A program made the translations under genes and the position numbers. From positions 1 to 7,731 of the forward strand of contig JBKHJZ010000152.1 in NCBI GenBank assembly GCA_046537875.1: DNA of 7,731 nucleotides, in the 5' to 3' direction. The stretch comes from JBKHJZ01 sp046537875 (lineage in GTDB: Bacteria; Actinomycetota; Acidimicrobiia; Acidimicrobiales; VFJN01). The notes under the pieces are model-generated. The model searched no databases, was not told where the DNA came from, and saw nothing but the letters and a program-made list of their open reading frames with translations. Positions 1-6,018 of this stretch are shown here, in pieces (within the stretch, counting starts at the first letter, position 1; every line of letters starts with the position of its first letter).

Positions 1-1
1 G

Positions 2-82
2 CCGGCCGGCGGGGGCGATGGCACCGGCGACGGCGACACCGGGGCCTCGGCGGGCGGCGGGGACGCGACCTCAGGGGGGTAG
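2..82 (+). CDS. C-terminal tail of an upstream gene (partial, low complexity)
   Basis: The reading frame is open from the window edge to the TAG at 80-82. It encodes about 26 residues made almost only of Gly, Asp, Ala, Ser and Thr, ending in ATSGG. Such a tail fits the disordered C-terminus of a surface, secreted or regulatory protein, but nothing in it identifies a family. The stop codon sits directly against the ATG at 83, as expected for co-directional, translationally coupled genes, and this is the main reason to believe the frame is real. The other two forward frames give Arg- or Pro-rich sequence and look less natural. The start and most of the gene lie outside the window, so this call is tentative. 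Confidence 0.38.
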   Translation, partial: PAGGGDGTGDGDTGASAGGGDATSGG

Positions 83-1090
83 ATGAGGGCAGTCGTCCTC
101 GTCGGGGGGTTCGGCACGCGGCTCCGCCCGCTCACCCGGAGCCGACCGAAGCAGATGCTGCCGGTGGTCAACCGGCCGATGATCGAGCACGTGGTGGGGC
201 ACCTCACCGCCTACGGGGTGGACGACGTGGTGCTCTCGCTGGGCTACCGCCCCGACGCCTTCGTGGCCGCCTACCCCGACGGCCGGTGCGCAGGGGCGAG
301 CCTGCACTACGCGGTCGAGCCGGAGCCGCTCGACACCGGGGGCGCCATCCGGTTCGCGGCCACCGACGCCGGCATCGACCAGCGCTTCCTGGTGCTCAAC
401 GGCGACGTGCTCACCGACCTCGACATCGGGGAGCTCGTGGAGCTGCACGTCGCCCGGGCCGCGGAGGCCACGATCGCGCTCCACCGCGTCGACGATCCCT
501 CGCGCTACGGGGTGGTGCCCACCGACGACCGGGGACGGGTCCTCGAGTTCGTCGAGAAGCCGCCGCCCGGTCAAGCCCCGACCGACCTCATCAACGCAGG
601 CACCTACGTGCTCGAGCCGTCGGTGATCGATCGCATCCCCGGCGGCCGCCGGGTGTCGGTGGAGCGCGACACGTTCCCGGCGCTGGCGGCGGAGGGACGG
701 CTCTACGCGTTCGACGACCACACCTACTGGATCGACGCCGGCACCCCCCAGCACTACATCGAGGCCCAGCTCGACCTGCTCGACGGCCTGCGGGGCGACC
801 CGGTCGACGGCGTGCACCCCACGGCGCGCATCCACCCCGATGCGACCGTCAAGCGCTCGGTCGTCGGACCGGGTGCGGTGGTGGCCGCCGGCGCGCGGGT
901 CGAGGGATCGGTGCTGCTCGGCGGGGTGGACGTGGGACGCGACGCCACGGTCGAGGGATCGGTCGTCGGGGGCGGCGCAGTCATCGGGGCGGGCGCCCAG
1001 GTGCTGGGCTGCAGCGTGATCGGTCACGACCACGTCGTCGAGCCCGGTCGCCGGCTCGACGGCGACCGGGTGCCGCTGGAGCAGGCGTGA
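83..1090 (+). CDS. Sugar-nucleotide pyrophosphorylase, probably mannose-1-phosphate guanylyltransferase
   Basis: This 335-residue enzyme should join a sugar-1-phosphate to an NTP, releasing pyrophosphate; GDP-mannose is the most likely product. The N-terminal Rossmann-like nucleotidyltransferase domain (about 1-235) has the signature GGFGTRLRPLT at 8-18, PKQMLPV with Lys23, NGD at 106-108, FVEKP at 156-160, NAGTYVLEP at 171-179 and YWIDAGTP at 215-222. From about 245 to 320 come V/A/G-rich imperfect hexapeptide repeats of a left-handed beta-helix, as in the ManC/GMPPB and actinobacterial ManB type. The ATG at 83 follows a G-rich AGGGGGG Shine-Dalgarno sequence and the stop of the preceding frame. 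The end overlaps galE by 4 bp. Gmd and an Rmd-like gene nearby favour GTP and mannose-1-phosphate, but base and sugar specificity cannot be proved from sequence; glucose-1-phosphate thymidylyl- or uridylyltransferase remains possible. Confidence 0.87.
   Translation: MRAVVLVGGFGTRLRPLTRSRPKQMLPVVNRPMIEHVVGHLTAYGVDDVVLSLGYRPDAFVAAYPDGRCAGASLHYAVEPEPLDTGGAIRFAATDAGIDQRFLVLNGDVLTDLDIGELVELHVARAAEATIALHRVDDPSRYGVVPTDDRGRVLEFVEKPPPGQAPTDLINAGTYVLEPSVIDRIPGGRRVSVERDTFPALAAEGRLYAFDDHTYWIDAGTPQHYIEAQLDLLDGLRGDPVDGVHPTARIHPDATVKRSVVGPGAVVAAGARVEGSVLLGGVDVGRDATVEGSVVGGGAVIGAGAQVLGCSVIGHDHVVEPGRRLDGDRVPLEQA
898..963 (+). repeat. 15-bp exact direct repeat within the beta-helix coding region
   Basis: GGTCGAGGGATCGGT occurs at 898-912 and again at 949-963, 51 bp (17 codons) apart and in the same frame. 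Both copies encode V-E-G-S-V (residues 273-277 and 290-294 of the pyrophosphorylase). The spacing is close to the 18-residue turn of a left-handed beta-helix, so this is best read as internal repetition of the hexapeptide domain and not as a mobile or regulatory element. Confidence 0.8.
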
Positions 1091-2037
1091 GGACCCTGGT
1101 GACCGGGGGAGCCGGCTTCATCGGGTCGACATTGGTCGACCGGTTGCTGGCGGAGGGGCACGAGGTGGACGTGCTCGACGACCTGTCGTCGGGCTCGCTC
1201 GCCAACCTCACCGAGGCCCGCGCCGACCGGACCAGGCGGTTCACGTTCCACCAGATCGACATCCGCGACCAGCACGTGGCCGAGCTGATCGCCCGCCGCC
1301 GGCCCGAGGTCGTGTTCCACCTCGCAGCGCAGGCCGACGTCCGGGTGTCGGTGGCGCGGCCGGCGTTCGATGCCGAGGTGAACCTGATCGGCACCATCAA
1401 CGTGCTGGAGGGTGCCCGGGCCGCCGCTGCCCGCAAGGTGGTGTTCGCGTCGAGCGGCGGCACGATCTACGGCGAGGCCGCCCCCTCCGACCTGCCCTGC
1501 CGGGAGTCGCACCCGCAGGTGCCGGTCTCTCCCTACGGCGTCACCAAGAAGGTGGCGCTCGACTACCTCAACGTCTACCGCCAGCTCTACGGCATCGAGT
1601 TCACCGCGCTGGCGCTCGCCAACGTGTACGGCCCGCGCCAGGATCCCCACGGGGAGGCCGGGGTGGTCGCGATCTTCGCGGGCAAGCTCCTGTCGGGCGT
1701 CCCGTGCACGATCTACGGCGACGGGGAGCAGACCCGCGACTACGTCTACGTCGACGACGTCGTCGACGCGTTCGTGCGGGCCGCCGCCAAGGGCAGCGGG
1801 CTCCTCATCAACGTCGGCACCGGGATGGAGACCTCGGTGAACCAGCTCTACGCGGTGATGGCGGCGGCGGCCGGGGTCGGTGCGCCGGCCGCCACGGCGC
1901 CCGAACGCCCGGGGGAGCTGCGCCGGTCGGCGCTCGACCCGGGCCGCGCCGCGATCCACCTGGGCTGGAGGCCCTGGACCGGGCTGGACGAGGGCACGGG
2001 CCGGGTCCTCGACTGGTTCAAGCGCCGCGACGGCTGA
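1087..2037 (+). CDS. galE: UDP-glucose 4-epimerase (GalE1-type NAD-dependent epimerase)
   Basis: This is a 316-residue extended short-chain dehydrogenase/reductase, predicted to interconvert UDP-glucose and UDP-galactose in the cytoplasm using tightly bound NAD. The Rossmann motif GGAGFIG is at 7-13, Asp31-Asp32 ends beta-2 (NAD preference), and HLAAQADV is at 78-85. SSGGTIYG is at 122-129, and the catalytic pair is Tyr150 and Lys154 in YGVTK. The segments NVYGPRQDPHGEAGVV (179-194) and GDGEQTRDYVYVDDV (211-225) closely resemble mycobacterial GalE1. The length is normal. The GTG start at 1087 overlaps the previous stop (GTGA) and has GGAG five bases upstream, inside the end of the preceding gene, so the two genes are coupled. 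Related epimerases can act on other NDP-sugars, so the substrate is inferred from family resemblance. Confidence 0.88.
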   Translation: MRTLVTGGAGFIGSTLVDRLLAEGHEVDVLDDLSSGSLANLTEARADRTRRFTFHQIDIRDQHVAELIARRRPEVVFHLAAQADVRVSVARPAFDAEVNLIGTINVLEGARAAAARKVVFASSGGTIYGEAAPSDLPCRESHPQVPVSPYGVTKKVALDYLNVYRQLYGIEFTALALANVYGPRQDPHGEAGVVAIFAGKLLSGVPCTIYGDGEQTRDYVYVDDVVDAFVRAAAKGSGLLINVGTGMETSVNQLYAVMAAAAGVGAPAATAPERPGELRRSALDPGRAAIHLGWRPWTGLDEGTGRVLDWFKRRDG

Positions 2038-2057
2038 CGGCCGAGCGGCAGGGCCGT
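2037..2057 (+). terminator. Small hairpin at the galE stop, possible terminator
   Basis: ACGGCC (2037-2042) and GGCCGT (2052-2057) form a perfect 6-bp stem with a 9-nt loop, starting at the last base of the galE stop codon. No T-tract follows, so it does not meet the classic intrinsic terminator pattern. Convergence with cofE makes a transcription end here reasonable, but this is weak evidence in such GC-rich DNA. Confidence 0.25.
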
Positions 2058-2154
2058 GCGTGGGCTGGGAAGAGTACGGGATTGGCGGTGTGAGCCAGGG
2101 CCGCACAGCGAGGCCTCCCGGCGGCACGGCTGAGCGGCACGCCCGTGCGTGGGC
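2043..2154. repeat. Imperfect 23-bp direct repeat in the convergent intergenic spacer
   Basis: Copies at 2043-2065 and 2132-2154 match at 21 of 23 positions and share GAGCGGCA followed by CCGTGCGTGGGC, with two mismatches at G/C positions between these blocks. They lie 89 bp apart in the 137-bp gap between the galE and cofE stop codons. A shorter duplicate, GCGGCACG, occurs at 2121-2128 and 2134-2141. No coding frame explains them. They could be remnants of a local duplication or paired protein-binding sites; function is unknown. Confidence 0.65.
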
Positions 2155-2156
2155 CA

Positions 2157-2170
2157 GCCCGGTGTCGGGC
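2157..2170. terminator. GC hairpin just beyond the cofE stop, possible terminator
   Basis: GCCCG (2157-2161) and CGGGC (2166-2170) form a 5-bp stem with the loop GTGT, five bases past the cofE stop codon on the minus strand. It might serve transcripts arriving from either side of this convergent spacer. The stem is short and there is no T-run, so the terminator call is weak. Confidence 0.25.
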
Positions 2171-2174
2171 GATG

Positions 2175-2903
2175 TCAGCGGAAGAGGTCCTCGGCCGGCG
2201 ATCGCACCACCTCGGCACGCACGCCGCCGCGGCCGTTGGCGCGGCCTCCGGTGGAAACCAGCCACGACGGGTCGACGCCCCTGACCACCGCGGCGCAGAT
2301 CCTGTCGGCCTTGCCCATCACCAGGTCTGCGGCCGCGGCGAGCTCGTCGACGACGCACACCTCGGTCACCGCCAGCTCCCGCCCGTGGCCGTCGGCGGTC
2401 CCCCGGAGGTCGACGACGGCCCGGATGCCGGCGCAGCCGATCGCGACGTCGGTGAGGCCCTGGCGCCACGGACGGCCGAACGTGTCGCTGATGACGACCG
2501 CCACCGTGACGTCACGCCGGGCCCGGAGGCCGTCGCGCAGCCGCCGGGCCGAGCGGTCGGGGTCTTCGGGGAGCAGTGCGGCCCAGCCGTCCTCGACGTT
2601 CGACATGTCGACGCCCGCGTTGGCGCACACGAAGCCGTGGCGGGTCTCCGCGATGACCAGCTCGCCGCGGCGTCGCAGCACGCGGACCGACTCGCCCTCG
2701 ATGACGCGGGCCTTCGAGCCGGGATCCCCGGGGTCGATCGGCACCAGTTGGGCCTCGGCCTTCGACACCACCTTCTGTGTGACCACCAGGACGTCACCGT
2801 CCGTGAGGTCGCGGGCGGCGTCGGCGAGCAACGAGGCGAGGTCGTCGCCCGGACGCACCTCGCCGATGCCCTCGACCGGCAGGATCTCGAGCCGCCGACC
2901 CAT
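2175..2903 (-). CDS. cofE: Coenzyme F420-0:L-glutamate ligase, single-domain (CofE / FbiB N-terminal type)
   Basis: This enzyme adds glutamates to F420-0 using GTP, making the poly-gamma-glutamyl tail of F420 in the cytoplasm. Numbered from the ATG at 2903 (242 residues), it has VVTQKVVSKAE at 40-50, ESVRVLRR at 71-78, GFVCANAGVDMSN at 90-102 and SDTFGRPWR at 139-147. DVAIGCAGI follows at 152-160 and VVDELAAAADLVMGKA at 184-199; all are typical of the CofE family. A GTG nine bases upstream (2912) would add three residues. The ATG is preferred because GGAGAGG ends eight bases before it, whereas that sequence touches the GTG. Actinobacterial FbiB proteins usually carry an added C-terminal FMN nitroreductase-like domain; here the protein stops at the end of the ligase domain with no trace of it. 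It lies downstream of fbiA, the classic fbiA-fbiB order. Confidence 0.93.
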   Translation of the reverse strand: MGRRLEILPVEGIGEVRPGDDLASLLADAARDLTDGDVLVVTQKVVSKAEAQLVPIDPGDPGSKARVIEGESVRVLRRRGELVIAETRHGFVCANAGVDMSNVEDGWAALLPEDPDRSARRLRDGLRARRDVTVAVVISDTFGRPWRQGLTDVAIGCAGIRAVVDLRGTADGHGRELAVTEVCVVDELAAAADLVMGKADRICAAVVRGVDPSWLVSTGGRANGRGGVRAEVVRSPAEDLFR

Positions 2904-2925
2904 CGGTGCCACCTCTCCGTCGCTA

Positions 2926-2939
2926 CGGCGGGCCCGCCG
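2926..2939. repeat. 14-bp perfect palindrome upstream of cofE
   Basis: CGGCGGGCCCGCCG reads the same on both strands and lies 7 bp upstream of the cofE Shine-Dalgarno sequence (2912-2918). In mRNA it could fold only by forming a very small loop; in DNA it could be a dimeric operator. Such GC palindromes also arise by chance in this base composition, so a regulatory role is only a suggestion. Confidence 0.4.
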
Positions 2940-2975
2940 CCGGCGGACCGCGCCCGATCACCCTCGTCGTGCTGG

Positions 2976-2999
2976 CCGCAGGCGCACGCGCGCCTGCGG
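2976..2999 (-). promoter_or_regulatory. Perfect 10-bp hairpin in the fbiA-cofE spacer
   Basis: The arms CCGCAGGCGC (2976-2985) and GCGCCTGCGG (2990-2999) pair perfectly around a 4-nt loop. The hairpin lies 42 bp past the fbiA stop and about 70 bp before the cofE start on the minus strand. It is by far the strongest inverted repeat I found between genes. No T-tract follows on either strand, so it may be a Rho-type or weak terminator, an mRNA-stabilising 3' end for the gmd-fbiA transcript, or an attenuator that sets cofE level. The structure is seen directly; its function is inference. Confidence 0.6.
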
Positions 3000-3041
3000 T
3001 GACGCCCCGTGGTCACCGGCCCGGGCTGCGGTGCGTGCCGA

Positions 3042-4016
3042 TCAGAGGCCGAGCACGACCGTGCACAGCTCGGCGGCCGAGGGCGGATCCCGCATGATCG
3101 TGTCGGTCACCACGCAGTGCAAACCCGCTGCTCGGACGGCCTGCTCGTGCTGGTCGTCCAGGCTGTCGAGCACCAGGGTTCCGGCCACCGGCGCGTACAG
3201 CCGGGCGACGCCCGCCGCCGACGGCTCGTGGCCGAGCTCCGCGAGCAGGCGGTCGGCGGGGCCCTTGAGGGCCCGGCCACCCACGATGGGCGATACCGCC
3301 ACCACGTCGTGGCGCCGGGCCTCGACGGCGGCCCGCACCCCGGGAACCTCGAGCACGGGACCGATCGACACGATCGGGTTCGACGGGGCGATCACGATCC
3401 GGTCGGCCAGCCGGATCGCGTCGAGCACGCCGGGCGCGGGTCGCGCCGTGGCCGTGCCCTCGATCCGCACCCCCGTGACGGGCACGGCGTGGCGGAGCCG
3501 CACGAAGTAGTCCTGGAACGCCACCTCCGATCCCGCCTCGGCGTGGGGGCCGCCGAGGGTGATCATCGTGCGGACGGCGTCGTCGGTCACGGGCAGCACG
3601 TCGAGCCCCAGGCCCCAGGCGGCCGCGATCTCGGCGGTCACCTGCGACAGCGGTGCCCCCTCGGACAGGCGGCGGGTGCGGTGCAGGTGCGTGGCGAGGT
3701 CGCGGTCGCCCAGCCGGAACCAGGTGGGACCGCCGTAGCGCTCCAGCGCCTCCATGGCGTGCCAGGTCTCGTCGCGCAGGCCCCAGCCCCGCTCCGGGTC
3801 GATGGCGCCCGCCAGCGTGTACACCACCGTGTCCAGGTCGGGGCTGATGGCCAGGCCGTGCAGCACCGTGTCGTCGGCCACGTTGACGACGGCGGTGACG
3901 CAGGCAGGGTCGACCACCCGCACCAGGCCGGCCAGCAGTCGGGCGGCGCCGACACCTCCCGCCAGCACCGTGACACGCACCTGCGCGCCGGGGGTGCGGG
4001 CGGCGGCCGGCGTCAC
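3042..4016 (-). CDS. fbiA: Phosphoenolpyruvyl/2-phospho-L-lactate transferase (FbiA/CofD), F420 biosynthesis
   Basis: FbiA/CofD moves the phospho-linker group from an activated guanylyl donor (enolpyruvyl-diphosphoguanosine in mycobacteria, lactyl in archaea) to the deazaflavin Fo, giving (dehydro-)F420-0. Motifs in the 324-residue product are LAGGVGAARLL (18-28), NVADD (45-49), GDRDLATHLHRT (103-114), PVTDD (142-146), IAPSNPIVSIGPVLEVPG (209-226), VSPIVGGRALKGPADRL (241-257) and DTIM (305-308). The length is normal for the family. The GTG at 4016 overlaps the gmd stop and has AGGGG six bases upstream, which decides the start. A second GTG at 3980 would give the family-typical short N-terminus (VRVTVLAGGVG) but lacks a clear ribosome-binding site. 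The first dozen residues may therefore be a lineage extension. cofE follows downstream. Confidence 0.94.
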   Translation of the reverse strand: MTPAAARTPGAQVRVTVLAGGVGAARLLAGLVRVVDPACVTAVVNVADDTVLHGLAISPDLDTVVYTLAGAIDPERGWGLRDETWHAMEALERYGGPTWFRLGDRDLATHLHRTRRLSEGAPLSQVTAEIAAAWGLGLDVLPVTDDAVRTMITLGGPHAEAGSEVAFQDYFVRLRHAVPVTGVRIEGTATARPAPGVLDAIRLADRIVIAPSNPIVSIGPVLEVPGVRAAVEARRHDVVAVSPIVGGRALKGPADRLLAELGHEPSAAGVARLYAPVAGTLVLDSLDDQHEQAVRAAGLHCVVTDTIMRDPPSAAELCTVVLGL

Positions 4017-4996
4017 GCGATGCCCCTGAGCCTTCCTTCGAGCAGCGCGAGATCGGCGTCGACCATCAGCTCCACCAGCTCGTTGAACGTGGTGCGGGGC
4101 TCCCAGCCGAGCACCTTGCGGGCCTTGGAGGCATCGCCCACCAGCAGGTCGACCTCGGCGGGGCGGAAGAACCGCTCGTCGACCACCACGTACCGCTCCC
4201 AGTCGAGGCCGACGCGGTCGAACGCCAGCTGGCAGAACTCCCGCACCGTGTGGGTCTGGCCGGTGGCCACCACGTAGTCGTCGGGCTCGTCCTGCTGGAG
4301 CATCAGCCACATGGCCTCGACGTAGTCGCCGGCGTAGCCCCAGTCGCGCTTGGAGTCGAGGTTGCCCATGCGCAGCTCGCTGGCGAGCCCCAGCTTGATG
4401 CGGGCGGCGCCGTGGGAGATCTTGCGGGTCGAGAACTCGAGGCCGCGGCGGGGGCCCTCGTGGTTGAACAGGATGCCGCTGGTGGCGTGCAAGTCGTAGG
4501 ACTCGCGGTAGTTCACCGTGATCCAGTGGCCGTACACCTTGGCGACGCCGTAGGGCGAACGGGGGTAGAAGGGCGTGGTCTCCCGCTGGGGCGTCTCCAG
4601 CACCTTGCCGAACATCTCGCTCGAGCTCGCCTGGTAGTAGCGGATGTCGGGATCGATCGTGCGGATGGCGTCGAGCATGCGGGTCACGCCCAGTGCCGTG
4701 AACTCGCCGGTGAGCACCGGCTGCTGCCACGACGTGGGGACGAACGACTGGGCGGCGAGGTTGTAGACCTCGCTCGGTCGGTGCTCCTGGAGGATCGACA
4801 GGATCGAGACCTGGTCGAGCAGGTCGCCGTGCACGAACTGGATCCGGTCCTGCAGGTGACCGATGCGCTCCCAGTTGACGGTGCTGGTGCGGCGGACCAT
4901 GCCGAGCACCTCGTAGCCCTTGTCGAGCAGCAGCTCTGCGAGGTGGGAGCCGTCCTGACCGGTGATGCCGGTGATGAGCGCTCGCTTGGTCGTCAC
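4013..4996 (-). CDS. gmd: GDP-mannose 4,6-dehydratase
   Basis: This cytoplasmic enzyme converts GDP-D-mannose to GDP-4-keto-6-deoxy-D-mannose with bound NADP, the entry step to GDP-rhamnose, GDP-fucose and related sugars. The 327-residue protein is an extended SDR with GITGQDGSH at 10-18, then RRTSTVNWERI at 35-45. The Arg-Arg segment is the one that reaches a neighbouring subunit's cofactor in known Gmd tetramers. NLAAQSFVPTSW is at 79-90 and SSSEMFG at 124-130 (active-site Ser/Glu pair). Catalytic Tyr149 and Lys153 lie in YGVAK, and FNHEGPRRG is at 177-185. The usual Ser in NHESPRRG is Gly here, which I regard as a mild variant. It is slightly shorter than many bacterial Gmd proteins. The GTG start is well supported by GGAGGAG eight bases upstream. 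The 3' end overlaps fbiA by 4 bp; the Rmd-like gene lies 102 bp upstream. Confidence 0.96.
   Translation of the reverse strand: MTTKRALITGITGQDGSHLAELLLDKGYEVLGMVRRTSTVNWERIGHLQDRIQFVHGDLLDQVSILSILQEHRPSEVYNLAAQSFVPTSWQQPVLTGEFTALGVTRMLDAIRTIDPDIRYYQASSSEMFGKVLETPQRETTPFYPRSPYGVAKVYGHWITVNYRESYDLHATSGILFNHEGPRRGLEFSTRKISHGAARIKLGLASELRMGNLDSKRDWGYAGDYVEAMWLMLQQDEPDDYVVATGQTHTVREFCQLAFDRVGLDWERYVVVDERFFRPAEVDLLVGDASKARKVLGWEPRTTFNELVELMVDADLALLEGRLRGIA
4023..4027 (-). promoter_or_regulatory. fbiA ribosome-binding site inside gmd
   Basis: The minus strand reads AGGGG here, six bases before the GTG at 4016. It lies within the last codons of gmd and supports the overlapping start of fbiA over the internal GTG at 3980. 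Confidence 0.6.
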
Positions 4997-5004
4997 GTTG
5001 GGGT

Positions 5005-5011
5005 CTCCTCC
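5005..5011 (-). promoter_or_regulatory. gmd ribosome-binding site
   Basis: GGAGGAG on the minus strand lies eight bases before the GTG start at 4996. It is the strongest Shine-Dalgarno sequence in the window and confirms the GTG as the gmd start; no nearby in-frame ATG competes. Confidence 0.75.
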
Positions 5012-5031
5012 GAGAGGCCACGCCGGCGGTC

Positions 5032-5081
5032 GAGCCCCGGGCGGCGAGCACGCGATCCCAGCGTCGCGTGGCGCCGGGCTC
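5032..5081 (-). promoter_or_regulatory. Long imperfect hairpin in the rmd-gmd spacer
   Basis: An inner 7-bp stem, CACGCGA (5049-5055) with TCGCGTG (5064-5070), encloses an 8-nt loop. It is extended by GGCG with CGCC across a small internal loop and by GAGCCC (5032-5037) with GGGCTC (5076-5081). The element fills about half of the 102-bp spacer and ends about 20 bases before the gmd Shine-Dalgarno sequence. No T-tract follows. It may be a leader structure for gmd or the 3' end of an rmd transcript; pairing is visible, function is not. Confidence 0.42.
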
Positions 5082-5098
5082 CGCGCGCCGTCAGGTTG

Positions 5099-6004
5099 TC
5101 AGCGGACGACGCGGGCACGCCAGTCTGCCAGCACGTCCGCGAGCGTGCGGTCGAGCGGGATGGTCGGCTCCCAGCCGGTGGCCTTCCGGAGCCGCGTGTT
5201 GTCGCCCACGAGCACGGGGATGTCCACCGGGCGCTGCAGCTCCGGGTCCGTCACCAGGCGCATGGGGCGTTCCGCCATGCTCAGCAGGATGTCGGCGATC
5301 TCCTTCACGGCCACCGGGCGGCCGCTGCACACGTTGTAGGCCTCGCCGGGCTCGCCGTGCTCCACCAGCAACCGGTAGGCGCGGACCACGTCGCGCACGT
5401 CGGTGATGTCGCGCTTCGGCGTCATGTTGCCGATCGGCACCTCGTCGGTGCCCTGCCGCTCGTTGCGGGCGATGCGGGCGGCCACCGAGGGCGCCAGGAA
5501 CCTGTCGCTCTGGCCGGGGCCGAGGTGGTTGAAGGCCCGGACCCGCACGACCGGCAGCCGGTGCCCGAGCCACGCCTGCTGGGCGAGCGCGTCCGCGGCC
5601 ACCTTCGACGCCGCGTACGGCGACACGGGGCGGAGCGGCTGCTCCTCGGGGAGGGGCAGCTCGTCCTCGGTGACCCGCCCGTAGACGTCCGCGCTCGTGA
5701 CCGCCAGCACCCGCTCGGTGCGGACGCGGCGGGCCGCCTCGAGCAGGTTGAGCGTGCCGAGCGCGTTGGAGAGGAAGGTCTCGTGCGGGGTCGACCAGCT
5801 GCCGCCGACGTCGGACGCCCCGGCCAGGTGGTAGATGACCTCGGGGCGGGCCGAGACGACGGCCTCGGTCAGCGCGTCGTGGTCCGTGATGTCGATGCCG
5901 TCGACCGTGCGCTCCAGTTGGGCCACCTCGTCACCGGACCGTTCGAGGTGGCGGACGAGGTGCACGCCGACGAACCCTCCGGCTCCGGTGACCAGCGCTC
6001 TCAC
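5099..6004 (-). CDS. rmd: GDP-4-keto-6-deoxy-D-mannose reductase (Rmd-like), GDP-D-rhamnose formation
   Basis: This 301-residue extended SDR is predicted to reduce the Gmd product to GDP-D-rhamnose with NAD(P)H. It has the Rossmann motif GAGGFVG at 7-13, HLAGASDVGGSW at 59-70, TSADVYG at 103-109 (Ser104), and catalytic Tyr130 and Lys134 in YAASK. The run FNHLGPGQSDRF (158-169), the segment KRDITDVRDVVRAY (197-210) and YNVCSG (223-228) are the signature of the Rmd branch; the GDP-fucose synthase (WcaG/Fcl) family lacks them. gmd lies directly downstream, which supports the role. The start is GTG at 6004 (VRALVTGAGG, canonical N-terminus); an upstream ATG at 6015 is out of frame. No clear Shine-Dalgarno sequence precedes it, so translation may be leaderless. 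A reductase of another 4-keto sugar nucleotide is the main alternative. Confidence 0.86.
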   Translation of the reverse strand: MRALVTGAGGFVGVHLVRHLERSGDEVAQLERTVDGIDITDHDALTEAVVSARPEVIYHLAGASDVGGSWSTPHETFLSNALGTLNLLEAARRVRTERVLAVTSADVYGRVTEDELPLPEEQPLRPVSPYAASKVAADALAQQAWLGHRLPVVRVRAFNHLGPGQSDRFLAPSVAARIARNERQGTDEVPIGNMTPKRDITDVRDVVRAYRLLVEHGEPGEAYNVCSGRPVAVKEIADILLSMAERPMRLVTDPELQRPVDIPVLVGDNTRLRKATGWEPTIPLDRTLADVLADWRARVVR

Positions 6005-6012
6005 GACCGGTC

Positions 6013-6018
6013 ATCGTA
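6013..6018 (-). promoter_or_regulatory. Possible -10 element of a leaderless rmd promoter
   Basis: The minus strand reads TACGAT, ending eight bases before the rmd GTG. This would place the transcription start at or next to the start codon, a common actinobacterial arrangement, and fits the absence of a Shine-Dalgarno sequence. No convincing -35 element is seen. The 8 bp between the element and the GTG form the palindrome GACCGGTC. Confidence 0.35.

Noticed and set aside
71..1033. 320-codon minus-strand open frame opposite the pyrophosphorylase gene
   Set aside because: It is a high-GC antisense shadow of a gene with full family motifs; the product is Arg/His/Asp/Val-rich with no domain.
286..1086. 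Upstream extension of the galE frame inside the pyrophosphorylase gene
   Set aside because: The extension is an Arg-rich shadow; the Rossmann motif starts right after the GTG at 1087, which has its own ribosome-binding site.
2149..3510. 453-codon + strand open frame opposite cofE and fbiA
   Set aside because: It is a Ser/Thr/Arg/Ala-rich antisense shadow of two well-supported F420 genes.
3042..5051. fbiA frame open far upstream through gmd, suggesting a 669-residue fusion
   Set aside because: The part upstream of 4016 is the out-of-frame reading of gmd, low in complexity and Arg/Pro/Ala-rich. FbiA family similarity begins only at about residue 13 of the shorter form.
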